Below are positions 37,325 to 47,005 of a DNA stretch of 64,000 nt, in pieces. The stretch covers positions 118,684-182,683 of the forward strand of contig NZ_FOOG01000004.1 of the NCBI RefSeq assembly GCF_900113125.1, written 5' to 3'. Every line of letters starts with the position of its first letter. The first letter of the stretch is position 1. A program made the position numbers and the translations under genes. The notes under the pieces are model-generated. The model did no database searches, was not told the DNA's origin, and saw only the letters and a list, made by a program, of their open reading frames with translations. This DNA is from Halobacillus alkaliphilus. Lineage in GTDB: Bacteria; Bacillota; Bacilli; Bacillales; Halobacillaceae.

Positions 37325-37819
37325 CTATGAGAAGAAGATATGCTCGGCGTGGACTTCTTCTTCAAGGGTCAGTATTCCAAAAGAGTAATAAGGCAGCTTC
37401 CGTTTATCGGTTACCGAACCTGGATTAAACAACATTACTTTGTTCATATACCGGGTCAGAGGCAGATGAGAATGACCAAAAATAATGAGATCCACTTCTT
37501 CATCTTTAAACTCTTCTAACGCCCTTTTTTCTGTCGTTTTCTTCTCTCCATGTCCATGAATCAGACCGATTCGATAACCATTCAGATTAATCGTCTGCTT
37601 ATAAGGAAAAACGGAGTGAATGTCTTCCCCATCTACGTTTCCATAAACGCCGTACACGGGCAGTCCATATCCTTTTAGTTCTTCCACCACTTCCTTCGTC
37701 TGCCAGTCTCCGGCATGGATAATCGCGTCAGCTGAAGGCAGTTCCTTAACAAATCTCTCCGGTAGAGACTTCCCCTTTTTAGGCATATGAGTGTCCGATA
37801 ATACAACAATTTTCATCAT
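37325..37819 (-). CDS. YfcE/MJ0936-type metallophosphoesterase
   Basis: 164-residue calcineurin-like phosphoesterase. Metal ligands are in VLSDTHMP, IIHAGDWQ, YGVYGNVDG, LIHGHGE and IFGHSHLPL. Family members hydrolyse phosphodiesters; the natural substrate is unknown. ATG 37819 was chosen for the GGGGGA upstream. The longer frame to 37912 would extend across the rsmG terminator. It is separated from rsmG by that terminator. Confidence 0.88.
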   Translation of the reverse strand: MMKIVVLSDTHMPKKGKSLPERFVKELPSADAIIHAGDWQTKEVVEELKGYGLPVYGVYGNVDGEDIHSVFPYKQTINLNGYRIGLIHGHGEKKTTEKRALEEFKDEEVDLIIFGHSHLPLTRYMNKVMLFNPGSVTDKRKLPYYSFGILTLEEEVHAEHIFFS

Positions 37820-37867
37820 GGCGTCCCCCTTCTTCTTTCCTTCTACCCGCTTATTAAAATCATGAGA

Positions 37868-37910
37868 CAAAAAAATCCCCCTTGCTCCGTTAGAGTGCAA
37901 GAGGGATTTC
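37868..37910 (-). terminator. Terminator of the mnmE-mnmG-rsmG operon
   Basis: On the minus strand, stem AAATCCCTCTTGC / GCAAGGGGGATTT followed by TTTTT, directly after the rsmG stop. Confidence 0.9.
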
Positions 37911-37911
37911 A

Positions 37912-38628
37912 TTACTGAATCGGTGCTTTATTTGGCGTACCGGCTTTACGCGGATATTTCTTAGGTGTTTTCCGGCGCTTTTCAATAATCGCAATATTTC
38001 TTTCGCTATCCTCTTCCGGAAGGGTGAACGTATGCACGTTTTCCACCTCTCCTCCGACCATTTGGATAGCAACGGCTGCCTCTTCCATTTCATCGGCCAG
38101 GTTAGGTCCTTTCATCGCCATGAAATGACCCCCTTTAGCGGTTAATGGCAGACATAATTCACTCAGTACGGACATTCGAGCTACGGCTCGAGCCATGACA
38201 AGATCGTACCCTTCGCGGAATTTTGCGTTTTTCCCAAAGTTTTCGGCACGATCATGGTAAAAGGCCACGTCATCGAATCCTAATTCGTGGGCTAAGTGAT
38301 TCAAAAAGGTGATCCGCTTCTTTAACGAATCGACAATCGTCACTTTCAAGTGCGGGAACACAATTTTAAGCGGCAGGCTCGGAAACCCTGCCCCGGCCCC
38401 GACATCGCAAATCTTTAAGGGCTTGGTAAAATCATAATAAAACGAAGCGGTCAACGAGTCATAGAAGTGTTTAAGATAGACACCTTCCTTGTCCGTAATC
38501 GCTGTGAGATTCATTTTTTCATTCCATTCCACAAGGATTTCGAAATACTTGTGGAACTGTTGCTGCTGATGCTCGCTTAATTCAATACCCTGGTTCTTAA
38601 GCGATTCGAGAAAGGTGTTGATATCCAT
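37912..38628 (-). CDS. rsmG: 16S rRNA (guanine-N7) methyltransferase RsmG (GidB)
   Basis: 238 residues. Methylates N7 of G527 (E. coli numbering) in 16S rRNA using SAM. The SAM site is [17 protein letters not shown] (about 75-91), followed by [16 protein letters not shown] and MARAVARM. Normal length. 17 bases after mnmG, with AAGGATG upstream. In B. subtilis noc follows directly; here a terminator and a 10-kb block intervene. Confidence 0.96.
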   Translation of the reverse strand: MDINTFLESLKNQGIELSEHQQQQFHKYFEILVEWNEKMNLTAITDKEGVYLKHFYDSLTASFYYDFTKPLKICDVGAGAGFPSLPLKIVFPHLKVTIVDSLKKRITFLNHLAHELGFDDVAFYHDRAENFGKNAKFREGYDLVMARAVARMSVLSELCLPLTAKGGHFMAMKGPNLADEMEEAAVAIQMVGGEVENVHTFTLPEEDSERNIAIIEKRRKTPKKYPRKAGTPNKAPIQ

Positions 38629-38645
38629 GCTTCCATCCTTTCGTT

Positions 38646-40535
38646 TTATTCACCCGATACGCGAGCGATTTTTCCTTGTTCGATATAGACAAGTAATATA
38701 GACACGTCAGCCGGGTTAACTCCGGAGACACGTGAAGCCTGCCCCACAGATAACGGTCTTACTTCTTTGAGACGGTCGCGGGCTTCTGTTGCAAGTCCGT
38801 GGATGTCATCGTAATCGATATTTTCAGGGATCTTCTTCGATTCCATCTTCTTCATACGTTCAATCTGTTCAAGCGCTTTTTTAATATAACCACTGTATTT
38901 TACCTGAATTTCTACCTGTTCCTTCACATCTTCTGGTAGAGAAACCTCACTAGGGGTTAGACGTTCCAGATGACTGTATTTCATTTCAGGACGCTTCAGT
39001 AAATCAATGGCGCGTACCGCATCTTTCAAACGGGTGCCTCCCGCTTCTTCAATGACAGCCTGAACTTCTTCTGTTTCCTTCAGAATGACTTTATCTAAGC
39101 GAGCTTTCTCTTCTTCGATTCGCTGCTTTTTCTCAAGGAAGCACTGATAGCGTTCTTCAGGAATTAATCCTAGTTCGTATCCTTTTTCAAGCAGACGTAT
39201 ATCTGCGTTGTCATGGCGAAGCATCAGGCGGAATTCTGCACGAGACGTGAGTAGACGATATGGTTCATCGGTACCTTTGGTCACGAGATCATCAATCATA
39301 ACGCCGATATAGCCTTCTGAGCGGTCGAGAATTAACGTTTCGAGATCCAGTGCTTTCGCAGCTGCGTTAATCCCTGCCATCAGCCCTTGACCGGCCGCTT
39401 CTTCATAGCCGGAAGTTCCGTTTAATTGTCCGGCGGTAAACAGTCCGGAAATTTGTTTCGTCTCCATGGTTGGCCATAGTTGAGTCGGGACAATTGAATC
39501 GTACTCAATGGCATAGCCTGCCCTCATGATTTCTGCATTCTCAAGGCCAGGTACCGTTCTCATCATTTCGTTCTGTATATACTCAGGCAGAGAAGTGGAA
39601 AGACCCTGTACATACACTTCTTCTGTATCGCGACCTTCCGGCTCAAGGAAGATCTGGTGCCTTGGTTTATCATTAAAACGTACAATCTTGTCTTCAATGG
39701 ACGGGCAGTAACGAGGTCCAGTACCACGAACCGCTCCCGAGTACATTGCAGACAGGGTTAAATTATCATCAATAATTTTGTGAGTTGCTTCGTTCGTATA
39801 AGTCAGCCAGCAAGGAATTTGATCCGTAATGAACTCAGTTGTTTCATAAGAGAAGGACCTTGGTTCCTCTTCGCCCGGCTGAATTTCCGTTTTGGAATAA
39901 TCAACCGTGTGGCTGTTTACCCGCATCGGTGTACCCGTTTTAAAACGGACCATGTTAATGCCGAGTTCTTCCAGCTGCTCGGAAAGAGAAACCGTAGAAC
40001 GCTGGTTATTCGGGCCACTCTCGTAGGAAAGGTCTCCAATCAGGACACGTCCACGCATGAACGTTCCCGTCGTTACGATCACGGTTGGAGCATAATAAGC
40101 CGCTTTTGTTTCTGTAACGACTCCTTTAATTTCATTATCCTCAACAAGAAGCTTCTCCACCATTCCCTGGCGAAGAGTTAAGTTTTCCTGGTTTTCTAGA
40201 ATTCGTTTCATTTCTTTAATATATAGTGGTTTGTCCGCCTGAGCTCTCAGTGCTCGTACGGCAGGACCTTTTCTTGTATTCAGCAGACGCATTTGAATGT
40301 GCGTCTTATCAATTACTTTACCCATAGCGCCGCCAAGTGCATCCACTTCACGGACTACGATTCCTTTTGCCGGCCCGCCAATCGAAGGGTTACACGGCAT
40401 GAAAGCGACCAGATCAAGGTTGAGAGTAAGCATTAACGTTTTGGCGCCTCTGCGGGCTGCAGCAAGACCAGCTTCTACCCCTGCGTGACCGGCACCGATT
40501 ACTATTACGTCATAATGCCCAGCATCATAAGTCAT
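38646..40535 (-). CDS. mnmG: tRNA uridine-5-carboxymethylaminomethyl modification enzyme MnmG (GidA)
   Basis: 629 residues. Works with MnmE to place cmnm5 on the wobble uridine of certain tRNAs, using FAD and methylene-THF. The N-terminal FAD motif is [17 protein letters not shown], followed by [21 protein letters not shown] and [16 protein letters not shown]. The C-terminal helical domain is complete. It lies 24 bases after mnmE. Confidence 0.97.
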   Translation of the reverse strand: MTYDAGHYDVIVIGAGHAGVEAGLAAARRGAKTLMLTLNLDLVAFMPCNPSIGGPAKGIVVREVDALGGAMGKVIDKTHIQMRLLNTRKGPAVRALRAQADKPLYIKEMKRILENQENLTLRQGMVEKLLVEDNEIKGVVTETKAAYYAPTVIVTTGTFMRGRVLIGDLSYESGPNNQRSTVSLSEQLEELGINMVRFKTGTPMRVNSHTVDYSKTEIQPGEEEPRSFSYETTEFITDQIPCWLTYTNEATHKIIDDNLTLSAMYSGAVRGTGPRYCPSIEDKIVRFNDKPRHQIFLEPEGRDTEEVYVQGLSTSLPEYIQNEMMRTVPGLENAEIMRAGYAIEYDSIVPTQLWPTMETKQISGLFTAGQLNGTSGYEEAAGQGLMAGINAAAKALDLETLILDRSEGYIGVMIDDLVTKGTDEPYRLLTSRAEFRLMLRHDNADIRLLEKGYELGLIPEERYQCFLEKKQRIEEEKARLDKVILKETEEVQAVIEEAGGTRLKDAVRAIDLLKRPEMKYSHLERLTPSEVSLPEDVKEQVEIQVKYSGYIKKALEQIERMKKMESKKIPENIDYDDIHGLATEARDRLKEVRPLSVGQASRVSGVNPADVSILLVYIEQGKIARVSGE

Positions 40536-40559
40536 TTATTGTCTCTCCTTTGTTGTTGT

Positions 40560-41936
40560 TTATTTCCCTAAGCAAAACTGTGAAAACAACTGATCGATCA
40601 AGCTTTCGTGTACGGTATCTCCGATAATTTCACCAAGAATTTCCCACGTCCTTGTGACGTCAATCTGCACCATATCAAGCGGTACTCCCATTTCCATACC
40701 GTTCTGGGCATCTTCAAGGGCTTGCTTGGCCTGCTTGAGCAACTGCACGTGGCGTACGTTGGATACGTAAGTCATGTCTCCCGCATCCAGCTCCCCTTCA
40801 AAGAAGGTATCTGCAATCGCATTTTCAAGCTGATCTACACCTTTTTCATGAATTAATGAGGTAGAGATCACGGGGTTATCTCCAGCAAATTCTTTCACCT
40901 GATCGATATCTAATTTTGGTTCCAAATCCATTTTATTAACAATAACAATAATATTCATGTCACGAAGGGCTTCAAATAACTGCTTATCGTCGTCATTCAG
41001 CTCATCTCCATAGTTTAACACAAGAAGGATGAGATCGGCTTCTTCTAATACTTGTCTGGACCGTTCAACACCTATTCTTTCGACAATATCTTCGGTTTCC
41101 CGAATACCAGCCGTGTCGATCAGACGAAGCGGAACTCCGCGAACATTGACATATTCTTCAATCACATCACGAGTCGTTCCTGGAACTTCCGTCACAATCG
41201 CTTTATTTTCGTGCACCAGTGTATTCATTAAGGACGATTTTCCGACGTTAGGCCGGCCGATAATAGCCGTTCCCAAACCTTCTCGTAAAATTTTCCCCTG
41301 ACGGGCGGTCTGCAGAAGGTTCGAAACTTCCTCGTGGACTTCTTTCGTCTTTTGCTCCATCATTTCATGAGACATTTCTTCAACGTCATCATACTCAGGG
41401 TAATCAATATTTACTTCGACGTGGGCTAAGGTTTCAAGCAGTTTTTGTCTTAGCTGCTGAATAAGGTTCGATAGTCGTCCATCCATCTGCTTTAAAGCAA
41501 CGTTCATAGCCCTGTCCGTTTTCGCACGGATCAAATCCATTACGGCTTCTGCCTGAGACAAATCTATTCGGCCATTTAAAAATGCGCGCTTCGTAAATTC
41601 ACCAGGTTCAGCCAGACGTCCTCCACTCGCTAAGACGATTTCAAGGACACGGTTCACTGAAACAAGTCCACCGTGGCAGTTAATTTCAACGATATCTTCC
41701 CTCGTAAAAGTCTTAGGCGCACGCATAACGGAAACCATTACTTCTTCTGCTGTCTCTCCCGTATCAGGATCTATTATTTTACCGTAGTGCATCGTGTGGG
41801 AGTCGACTTCGTTTAAATCCTTTCCACGAAACAAATCTCCAGCTATAGAGACAGCTTGAGGACCACTTAGTCGAACGATTGCTATGGCACCTTCTCCCAT
41901 AGGGGTAGATATGGCAGTTATCGTATCTGTTTCCAC
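40560..41936 (-). CDS. mnmE: tRNA modification GTPase MnmE (TrmE)
   Basis: 458 residues. The N-terminal THF-binding domain starts [22 protein letters not shown]; the helical domain contains a G domain with [12 protein letters not shown] (G1), DTAGIRET (G3) and NKMD (G4); the C terminus ends FCLGK with the essential cysteine. First gene of mnmE-mnmG-rsmG. GGAGGTG precedes the ATG, and perfect DnaA boxes lie upstream. Confidence 0.97.
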   Translation of the reverse strand: METDTITAISTPMGEGAIAIVRLSGPQAVSIAGDLFRGKDLNEVDSHTMHYGKIIDPDTGETAEEVMVSVMRAPKTFTREDIVEINCHGGLVSVNRVLEIVLASGGRLAEPGEFTKRAFLNGRIDLSQAEAVMDLIRAKTDRAMNVALKQMDGRLSNLIQQLRQKLLETLAHVEVNIDYPEYDDVEEMSHEMMEQKTKEVHEEVSNLLQTARQGKILREGLGTAIIGRPNVGKSSLMNTLVHENKAIVTEVPGTTRDVIEEYVNVRGVPLRLIDTAGIRETEDIVERIGVERSRQVLEEADLILLVLNYGDELNDDDKQLFEALRDMNIIVIVNKMDLEPKLDIDQVKEFAGDNPVISTSLIHEKGVDQLENAIADTFFEGELDAGDMTYVSNVRHVQLLKQAKQALEDAQNGMEMGVPLDMVQIDVTRTWEILGEIIGDTVHESLIDQLFSQFCLGK

Positions 41937-41969
41937 ACGCGCTCACCTCCTAATGTTGCTATTTTATAT

Positions 41970-41978
41970 TTATCCACA
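41970..41978. promoter_or_regulatory. DnaA box upstream of mnmE
   Basis: TTATCCACA, a perfect DnaA box, 34 bases before the mnmE start. Confidence 0.6.
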
Positions 41979-42080
41979 AAGTAGAATTTATTGTAGTCAC
42001 TAACTTAATAGAATATCATATCTGTCCGGTAATTGAAAAGATATCAACAACCTGTCAAAGCCATTTTTTCTTTAATTACA

Positions 42081-42098
42081 TTATCCACATGTGTATAA
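42081..42098. promoter_or_regulatory. Double DnaA box upstream of mnmE
   Basis: TTATCCACATGTGTATAA: two abutting, oppositely oriented boxes (TTATCCACA and TTATACACA). It is the exact reverse complement of the double box at 46870-46887 in oriC. Confidence 0.7.
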
Positions 42099-42151
42099 CT
42101 CATTATTCAACTGGCTAATTTAATTCTCCATTAGATTATTAAAGAAAAGCT

Positions 42152-42535
42152 CCCGTTACTTGGAGACTCAGTTTCAAGATATTTTTGGTTCGTTACTTCA
42201 TATAGAGAAGGGATGGCTGCAGAAACAACTCGCTTTCCTGCGGGGAACTGGCAAGCCTCCTCAGTCGTTACCACTCCCTGTGGGGTCTCGCCTAGCTCCT
42301 TCTCCCGCGGGAGTCTCGTCGTTTCCTCCTCCACCTCAACGATATCTAATGAACGGACCCTGTTATGGGAGAGAGGGGATATACTTCATCTGCCTCAAAT
42401 ACGGTTTCTTCGCGTAAGACAACCATTAAAACTCAGAATGGATGAAAGATGATCCTTGTTCATTAGAAGGAGATTATGCAGAGATTTTCGAGCTCTCCTT
42501 TCTACACCCAATATCTCGAGTCTTACAGTAACCGG
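42152..42535. repeat. Composite palindromic repeat element, copy 3 (lacks module B)
   Basis: Occupies most of the 746-base gap between mnmE and jag. Left end 42152-42181 (GAGACTCAGTTTCAAGATA), right end about 42512-42535 (TATCTCGAGTCTTACAGTAACCGG). Module A is present at about 42186-42361 and the linker at 42362-42480. The segment that precedes module B in copy 1 (GAGATTTTCGAGCTCTCC) is joined directly to the right end, so B is absent. Confidence 0.85.
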
Positions 42536-42628
42536 CATTTTAGTTTAAAAAGTCTCTTAGCAAAAAATCAACACTAACATCCCAAAGAACCATTCTATAA
42601 TACTGGATTTTCGCAAAAAATCCCATAA

Positions 42629-42664
42629 AAAAACTTCTGCCAACGATGATTGGCAGAAGTTTTC
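42629..42664 (-). terminator. Terminator of the yidC-jag operon
   Basis: On the minus strand, perfect stem AAAACTTCTGCCAA / TTGGCAGAAGTTTT with extra T, just after the jag stop. Confidence 0.92.
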
Positions 42665-42682
42665 AATGTAAATGTAACTTCT

Positions 42683-43297
42683 TCAGGAAGGGCGGATGAC
42701 CACATGTCTACGTGGATCATTTCCATCAGAATCAGTTACGACTTTTTTATGGTTTTGAAGAGCCGAATGAATAATCTTCCGTTCATAGGAAGGCATAGGC
42801 TCGAGCTTGACCTCTTTACCGGAAGAAATCGCTTTTTCCGCTAATCGCTTAGCTAGATTTTCAAGCGTTTCCTTTCGTCTTGCCCGATATCCTTCCGCAT
42901 CCAGCATAACGTTATAAAACTGGTCGGATTCCCGATTAACGGCGAGTTGAGTTAAATATTGCAGTGAATTTAAGGTTTGTCCGCGTTTTCCAATGAGCAT
43001 GGCGATTTTCTCACCTTCGAGTTCCATGGCAATATCACGGTCTTTCACTTCTGTTTTTACTTGTACAGGAGCACCCATTTGCTTTGCTACTTCTGTGATG
43101 AATAATTCGGCATCCTGCACTGGATTCTTTTGAATAGATACTTTTACGATTGCCGGTTTTGAACCAAAACCAAGAAATCCTTTTTTACCTTCATCAATGA
43201 CATCTACTTGAACCTGGTCCTTCGATGTTTGTAATTGTTCTAGTGCTGATTGGACCGCTTCATCAACTGTGGTGCCAGTAGCAGTTATTTGCTTCAC
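42683..43297 (-). CDS. jag: RNA-binding protein Jag (KhpB, SpoIIIJ-associated)
   Basis: 204 residues: Jag-N domain (1-50, [17 protein letters not shown] and [13 protein letters not shown]), KH domain (about 58-135, [21 protein letters not shown]) and R3H domain (about 140-204, [16 protein letters not shown]). Binds RNA with KhpA and influences cell-wall synthesis; first known as SpoIIIJ-associated. The GTG start overlaps the yidC stop by 4 bases. Confidence 0.95.
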   Translation of the reverse strand: MKQITATGTTVDEAVQSALEQLQTSKDQVQVDVIDEGKKGFLGFGSKPAIVKVSIQKNPVQDAELFITEVAKQMGAPVQVKTEVKDRDIAMELEGEKIAMLIGKRGQTLNSLQYLTQLAVNRESDQFYNVMLDAEGYRARRKETLENLAKRLAEKAISSGKEVKLEPMPSYERKIIHSALQNHKKVVTDSDGNDPRRHVVIRPS

Positions 43298-44055
43298 TCA
43301 CCTGCTCCTCCCGTCGCATCTTTCATCATTGGCTTACGAATAAAAATGGTCTGAAGAATCATAACGATGTTACCTACAATCCAATAGATGGCCAGGGCTG
43401 ATGGGAAGAAGAATGCAAATGTACCGATCATTAGCGGCATGATGTAAATCATCATCTGCATTTGCGGGTTTTGAGCTGCTGCTCCTCCCGCCATCATCAG
43501 CTTCTGCTGCAGGAATGTGGTAGCTGCTGTAAGAATCGCAAGGAATGGATCAGATTGACCTAATTCCATCCAAAGAAAACTGTGAGTTTGAATCTCAGAT
43601 GTTCTCATAATAGCATGATAGAAACCAATCAATATCGGCATTTGCACAATAATAGGCAGACATCCTGCCAATGGATTAACTCCATTTTTTTGGAAAAGCT
43701 GCATCGTTTCCTGCTGAAGCTTTTGCTGGGTCTGCGCATCCTTAGAAGAATATTTTTCTCTTAATTCTTTAAGTTCAGGCTGAATTTCCTGCATAGCTTT
43801 TGAACTTTTCAGTTGTTTAACGTTTAAAGGTAGTAACAATACACGGATAATAATGGTTACGATTACAATCGCCAGTCCAAAACTTCCATTTGTCAGATCT
43901 GCGAAATACAAGAGCGTCTTAGATAATGGAAAAACAATATATTCATTCCAGAATCCTGTACTATCCTTGGTGATATCCTGATTGACCTGGGTACACCCGG
44001 ATAAGAACGTAAGCACACCTGCCATAGCAAGCAATGCTATTATTTTGTTACGCAA
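43294..44055 (-). CDS. yidC: Membrane protein insertase YidC (SpoIIIJ type)
   Basis: 253-residue lipoprotein insertase for Sec-dependent and independent membrane proteins; the rnpA-linked copy is SpoIIIJ in B. subtilis, needed in the forespore. The lipobox is FLSGC (Cys 21). The five-helix core starts [21 protein letters not shown], with the hydrophilic-groove arginine in [11 protein letters not shown], then the coiled C1 loop rich in Gln/Lys. The start is TTG 44055 with AAGGAGG upstream. Confidence 0.95.
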   Translation of the reverse strand: MRNKIIALLAMAGVLTFLSGCTQVNQDITKDSTGFWNEYIVFPLSKTLLYFADLTNGSFGLAIVIVTIIIRVLLLPLNVKQLKSSKAMQEIQPELKELREKYSSKDAQTQQKLQQETMQLFQKNGVNPLAGCLPIIVQMPILIGFYHAIMRTSEIQTHSFLWMELGQSDPFLAILTAATTFLQQKLMMAGGAAAQNPQMQMMIYIMPLMIGTFAFFFPSALAIYWIVGNIVMILQTIFIRKPMMKDATGGAGE

Positions 44056-44163
44056 CGTTCCTTCCTCCTTACTGAATCCCTCTGGCTATTCATTTTAAAA
44101 TTAATTTTCTGTCCATACATCAGTGTAGCATTATTTCATAGAATAATTCTATAAGATGATGGC

Positions 44164-44511
44164 TTATTTTTTCTTATTCAATAGCTTTGACCTTGATAGA
44201 ACATGGATCAAGCTTTTTTTCATTTCATGAAAGTTCATAGAATTAGTCGGTTTTCTAGCAATAATCACAAAGTCATAATGAGGAGGAATTTGATCTTCCA
44301 GTTCGTGAAAGGCTTGTCTTAAATAACGTTTCACCTGGTTTCGGACCACTGCAGGTCCAATCCTCTTACTGACAGAGAGACCGATTCGAAAATGAGCCTG
44401 GTCTTTTTTCTTCCAATAGTAAAGGACGAGTTGCCGATTCGCGAACGACTGACCATGCTGAAATACTTTTTGGAATTCTTCATTCTTTTTAATTCGATAT
44501 TCTTTCTTCAT
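44164..44511 (-). CDS. rnpA: Ribonuclease P protein component
   Basis: 115 residues. Protein cofactor of RNase P for tRNA 5' maturation. RNR motif [15 protein letters not shown] (about 57-71), basic start [26 protein letters not shown] precedes the ATG. It follows rpmH, but a terminator separates them. Confidence 0.96.
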   Translation of the reverse strand: MKKEYRIKKNEEFQKVFQHGQSFANRQLVLYYWKKKDQAHFRIGLSVSKRIGPAVVRNQVKRYLRQAFHELEDQIPPHYDFVIIARKPTNSMNFHEMKKSLIHVLSRSKLLNKKK

Positions 44512-44630
44512 AGAACTCCCTCCAAAAATATAAAGCGCTAAATGCCAGTCAGACCTTCACGCCCTGAACATTAGAAAAGCGCAGTGGATCTCATAGTAGA
44601 GACCCGACTCCGCAAGATAATCTTAACTAG

Positions 44631-44660
44631 AAAAAAAGACCACTGAGGTTTTCAGTGGCC
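44631..44660 (-). terminator. Terminator directly behind rpmH
   Basis: On the minus strand, GCCACTGAAAACCTCAGTGGTC followed by seven T; stem CCACTGA / TCAGTGG. It would attenuate read-through from rpmH into rnpA. Confidence 0.85.
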
Positions 44661-44794
44661 TATGCTGATAAAACTTTTCTTCCTTTACGACGACGACGAG
44701 CAATTACTTTACGGCCGTTTGGGCTGCTCATGCGCGTACGGAAGCCGTGTACTTTTTTGCGCTTACGATTATTTGGTTGAAATGTGCGTTTCAT
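44660..44794 (-). CDS. rpmH: 50S ribosomal protein L34
   Basis: 44 residues, the expected length: [18 protein letters not shown] at the start, then [28 protein letters not shown] lies upstream. The usual divergent neighbour of dnaA across oriC. Confidence 0.97.
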   Translation of the reverse strand: MKRTFQPNNRKRKKVHGFRTRMSSPNGRKVIARRRRKGRKVLSA

Positions 44795-45003
44795 TATATA
44801 TACACCTCCTGAGGAATAATTCCATAACTTACTTCTAAAAGGCAGTCCTAATAATTATAAGCAACGAAGCTTCATTCTGTCAATGTCCTTTTTATTTCCC
44901 CCTCCAGATCCACTTGAATCTACTCCGTTATATAACAGTTTGTGTACTATAACACCTCGTTGATTTTTTTAGTGAAATAAGCGAAAATAAAATACATTCA
45001 GCG

Positions 45004-45294
45004 AACATCCACAGGCAGTGTGTATATTTTTTTCGACTCCAGCTGACTATCCACACCAAATATCGACAAGCTATTCACAAAATATAGTGTTGTGGATAGC
45101 GACTGTCTACAAGGTGTGGTAATTGTGGATAAGTTCCTCTAAATCATTGCAACTCCAGTTTTTATTTGGTATTATATTTGTGTTTAAGCGTGAATGACTT
45201 CTGAGTGCTTAAAATCTTATACACAGATTGTGGATAACGTGTGGACATTTATTAACACGCCTGTATATGCTTTTATGCACAGGGATGTGGATAG
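45004..45294. other. oriC, dnaA-upstream DnaA-box cluster
   Basis: Part of the 683-base rpmH-dnaA gap. Boxes matching TTATNCACA on one strand: TGTGGATAA at 45124-45132 and 45229-45237 (perfect), TTATACACA at 45217-45225, TTATGCACA at 45273-45281. One-mismatch boxes: TATCCACAC at about 45049, TGTGGATAG at 45091-45099 and 45286-45294. This corresponds to incA/incB of the bipartite B. subtilis origin. The part nearer rpmH (44800-45000) shows only AT-rich sequence. Confidence 0.9.
45147..45175 (+). promoter_or_regulatory. Sigma-A type promoter of dnaA
   Basis: TTGCAA (45147-45152), 17-base spacer, TATTAT (45170-45175), embedded between DnaA boxes, consistent with DnaA autorepression. Confidence 0.6.
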
Positions 45295-45477
45295 TGAAAA
45301 TAACTTTCTATAAGTCTTGTATGTCGCGAATCTCACATCCACATTGAAATTAGAAGTTTTCTAACGATAAAGAGTATACAAAACTTATACAACAACCTTT
45401 CGATCCTTTTGCTACGTTCGAAAAAGAGAACGAAAGGTTTTTTTGTTTTCCATTTATAGAGAAAGGGGTGAAACAAT

Positions 45478-46830
45478 TTGGAGAACATACACGAACTTTG
45501 GAACAACACCTTGGAGCATATTAAAGAAAAAATTAGTAAGCCAAGCTTTGAAACATGGCTGAAGGCTACCAAAGCTGATTCTCTTAGCGAAAATACCCTG
45601 ACCATTGTAGCTCCGAATGAATTTGCCAGAGACTGGCTTGAGAATCAATATGAGGGATTGATTACGGAAACGCTCTATGAAGTGACAGGAGCGGAATTAG
45701 ACACGAAGTTCATTATTCCGGAGACAAAAGAGGAAGCGATGGATGATGTGAAGCTTTCATCGAAGAAGATTCCTGATGTGAAAAACAACGGGAATGAAGA
45801 GACACCGCAGAGCATGCTGAACTCTAAATATACGTTTGATACGTTTGTAATCGGTTCAGGAAACCGCTTCGCCCACGCAGCATCTCTGGCTGTGGCAGAA
45901 GCACCGGCAAAAGCTTACAATCCGCTGTTTATCTATGGTGGGGTCGGACTGGGAAAAACACACCTAATGCACGCGATTGGCCATTATGTCCTGGATCATA
46001 ATCCAAATGCGAAAGTCGTTTATTTATCATCTGAAAAGTTTACCAATGAATTTATTAATTCTATCCGTGACAATAAAGCCGTCAACTTCCGCAATAAATA
46101 CCGCAGTGTAGATGTGCTTTTAATCGATGACATTCAATTTCTTGCAGGTAAGGAACAGACTCAGGAAGAGTTCTTCCATACGTTTAATACACTTCATGAA
46201 GAAAGCAAACAGATCGTGATCTCCAGTGATCGACCTCCTAAAGAAATACCGACCCTTGAGGATCGGCTGCGCTCCCGCTTTGAGTGGGGGTTAATTACGG
46301 ATATTACGCCGCCGGATTTAGAGACGCGGATTGCCATTCTACGTAAGAAAGCTAAGGCTGAAGGGCTGGATATTCCAAACGAAGTGATGCTTTATATCGC
46401 GAATCAAATCGATACAAACATTCGGGAGCTGGAGGGAGCTCTTATTCGAGTGGTAGCTTATTCGTCTTTGATCAATCGTGATATTAATGCTTCTCTGGCA
46501 GCTGAAGCGTTAAAAGATATCATTCCAAGCTCTAAACCTAAAGTGATTACGATTGAAGCCATTCAGGAGATGGTTGGAGAGAAATATAATGTTAGATTAG
46601 AAGATTTTCCAGCGAAGAAGCGAACTAAAACTATTGCTTTTCCGCGTCAAATCGCTATGTATCTATCAAGAGAGTTAACCGATTTTTCTTTACCGAAGAT
46701 TGGTGAAGAATTTGGAGGCCGTGATCATACGACAGTCATCCATGCTCATGAGAAGATTTCTAAAATGGTCGCAGCCGATCAGCAGCTTCAAAAAGAACTG
46801 GATGAAATTAAAGAGCAGCTGAAAACCTAA
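45478..46830 (+). CDS. dnaA: Chromosomal replication initiator DnaA
   Basis: 450 residues. Domain I (1-80) starts [17 protein letters not shown]; a short acidic linker leads to the AAA+ domain with Walker [11 protein letters not shown], Walker [10 protein letters not shown] and the arginine finger region LRSRFEWG; domain IV (about 355-450) has the DnaA signature [15 protein letters not shown] that reads DnaA boxes. The start is TTG 45478 after GAAAGGGGTG, matching B. subtilis DnaA, which also begins MENI. Confidence 0.98.
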   Translation: MENIHELWNNTLEHIKEKISKPSFETWLKATKADSLSENTLTIVAPNEFARDWLENQYEGLITETLYEVTGAELDTKFIIPETKEEAMDDVKLSSKKIPDVKNNGNEETPQSMLNSKYTFDTFVIGSGNRFAHAASLAVAEAPAKAYNPLFIYGGVGLGKTHLMHAIGHYVLDHNPNAKVVYLSSEKFTNEFINSIRDNKAVNFRNKYRSVDVLLIDDIQFLAGKEQTQEEFFHTFNTLHEESKQIVISSDRPPKEIPTLEDRLRSRFEWGLITDITPPDLETRIAILRKKAKAEGLDIPNEVMLYIANQIDTNIRELEGALIRVVAYSSLINRDINASLAAEALKDIIPSSKPKVITIEAIQEMVGEKYNVRLEDFPAKKRTKTIAFPRQIAMYLSRELTDFSLPKIGEEFGGRDHTTVIHAHEKISKMVAADQQLQKELDEIKEQLKT

Positions 46831-46869
46831 GTGGATAACGTGAATAACTGTACCACATCCATCAACAAC

Positions 46870-46980
46870 TTATACACATGTGGATAACCTTATTTCATTT
46901 GGTCTGAATCCTGTTATCCACAAATCCACAGCGCATACTATTACTATTACGGTTTATTAATAAAAAATAAATATATAATA
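46870..46980. other. oriC unwinding region (incC side) between dnaA and dnaN
   Basis: Contains the double box TTATACACATGTGGATAA (46870-46887), a perfect TTATCCACA (46914-46922) abutting ATCCACAG, a GC step (GCGC, about 46931-46934), then TACTATTACTATTAC (about 46936-46950), a repeat of the DnaA-trio type, and an AT-rich stretch to 46980. This is the order of the basal unwinding system in B. subtilis. Confidence 0.88.
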
Positions 46981-47005
46981 TAGGTTCACTAGGAGGAAAG
47001 TATTC

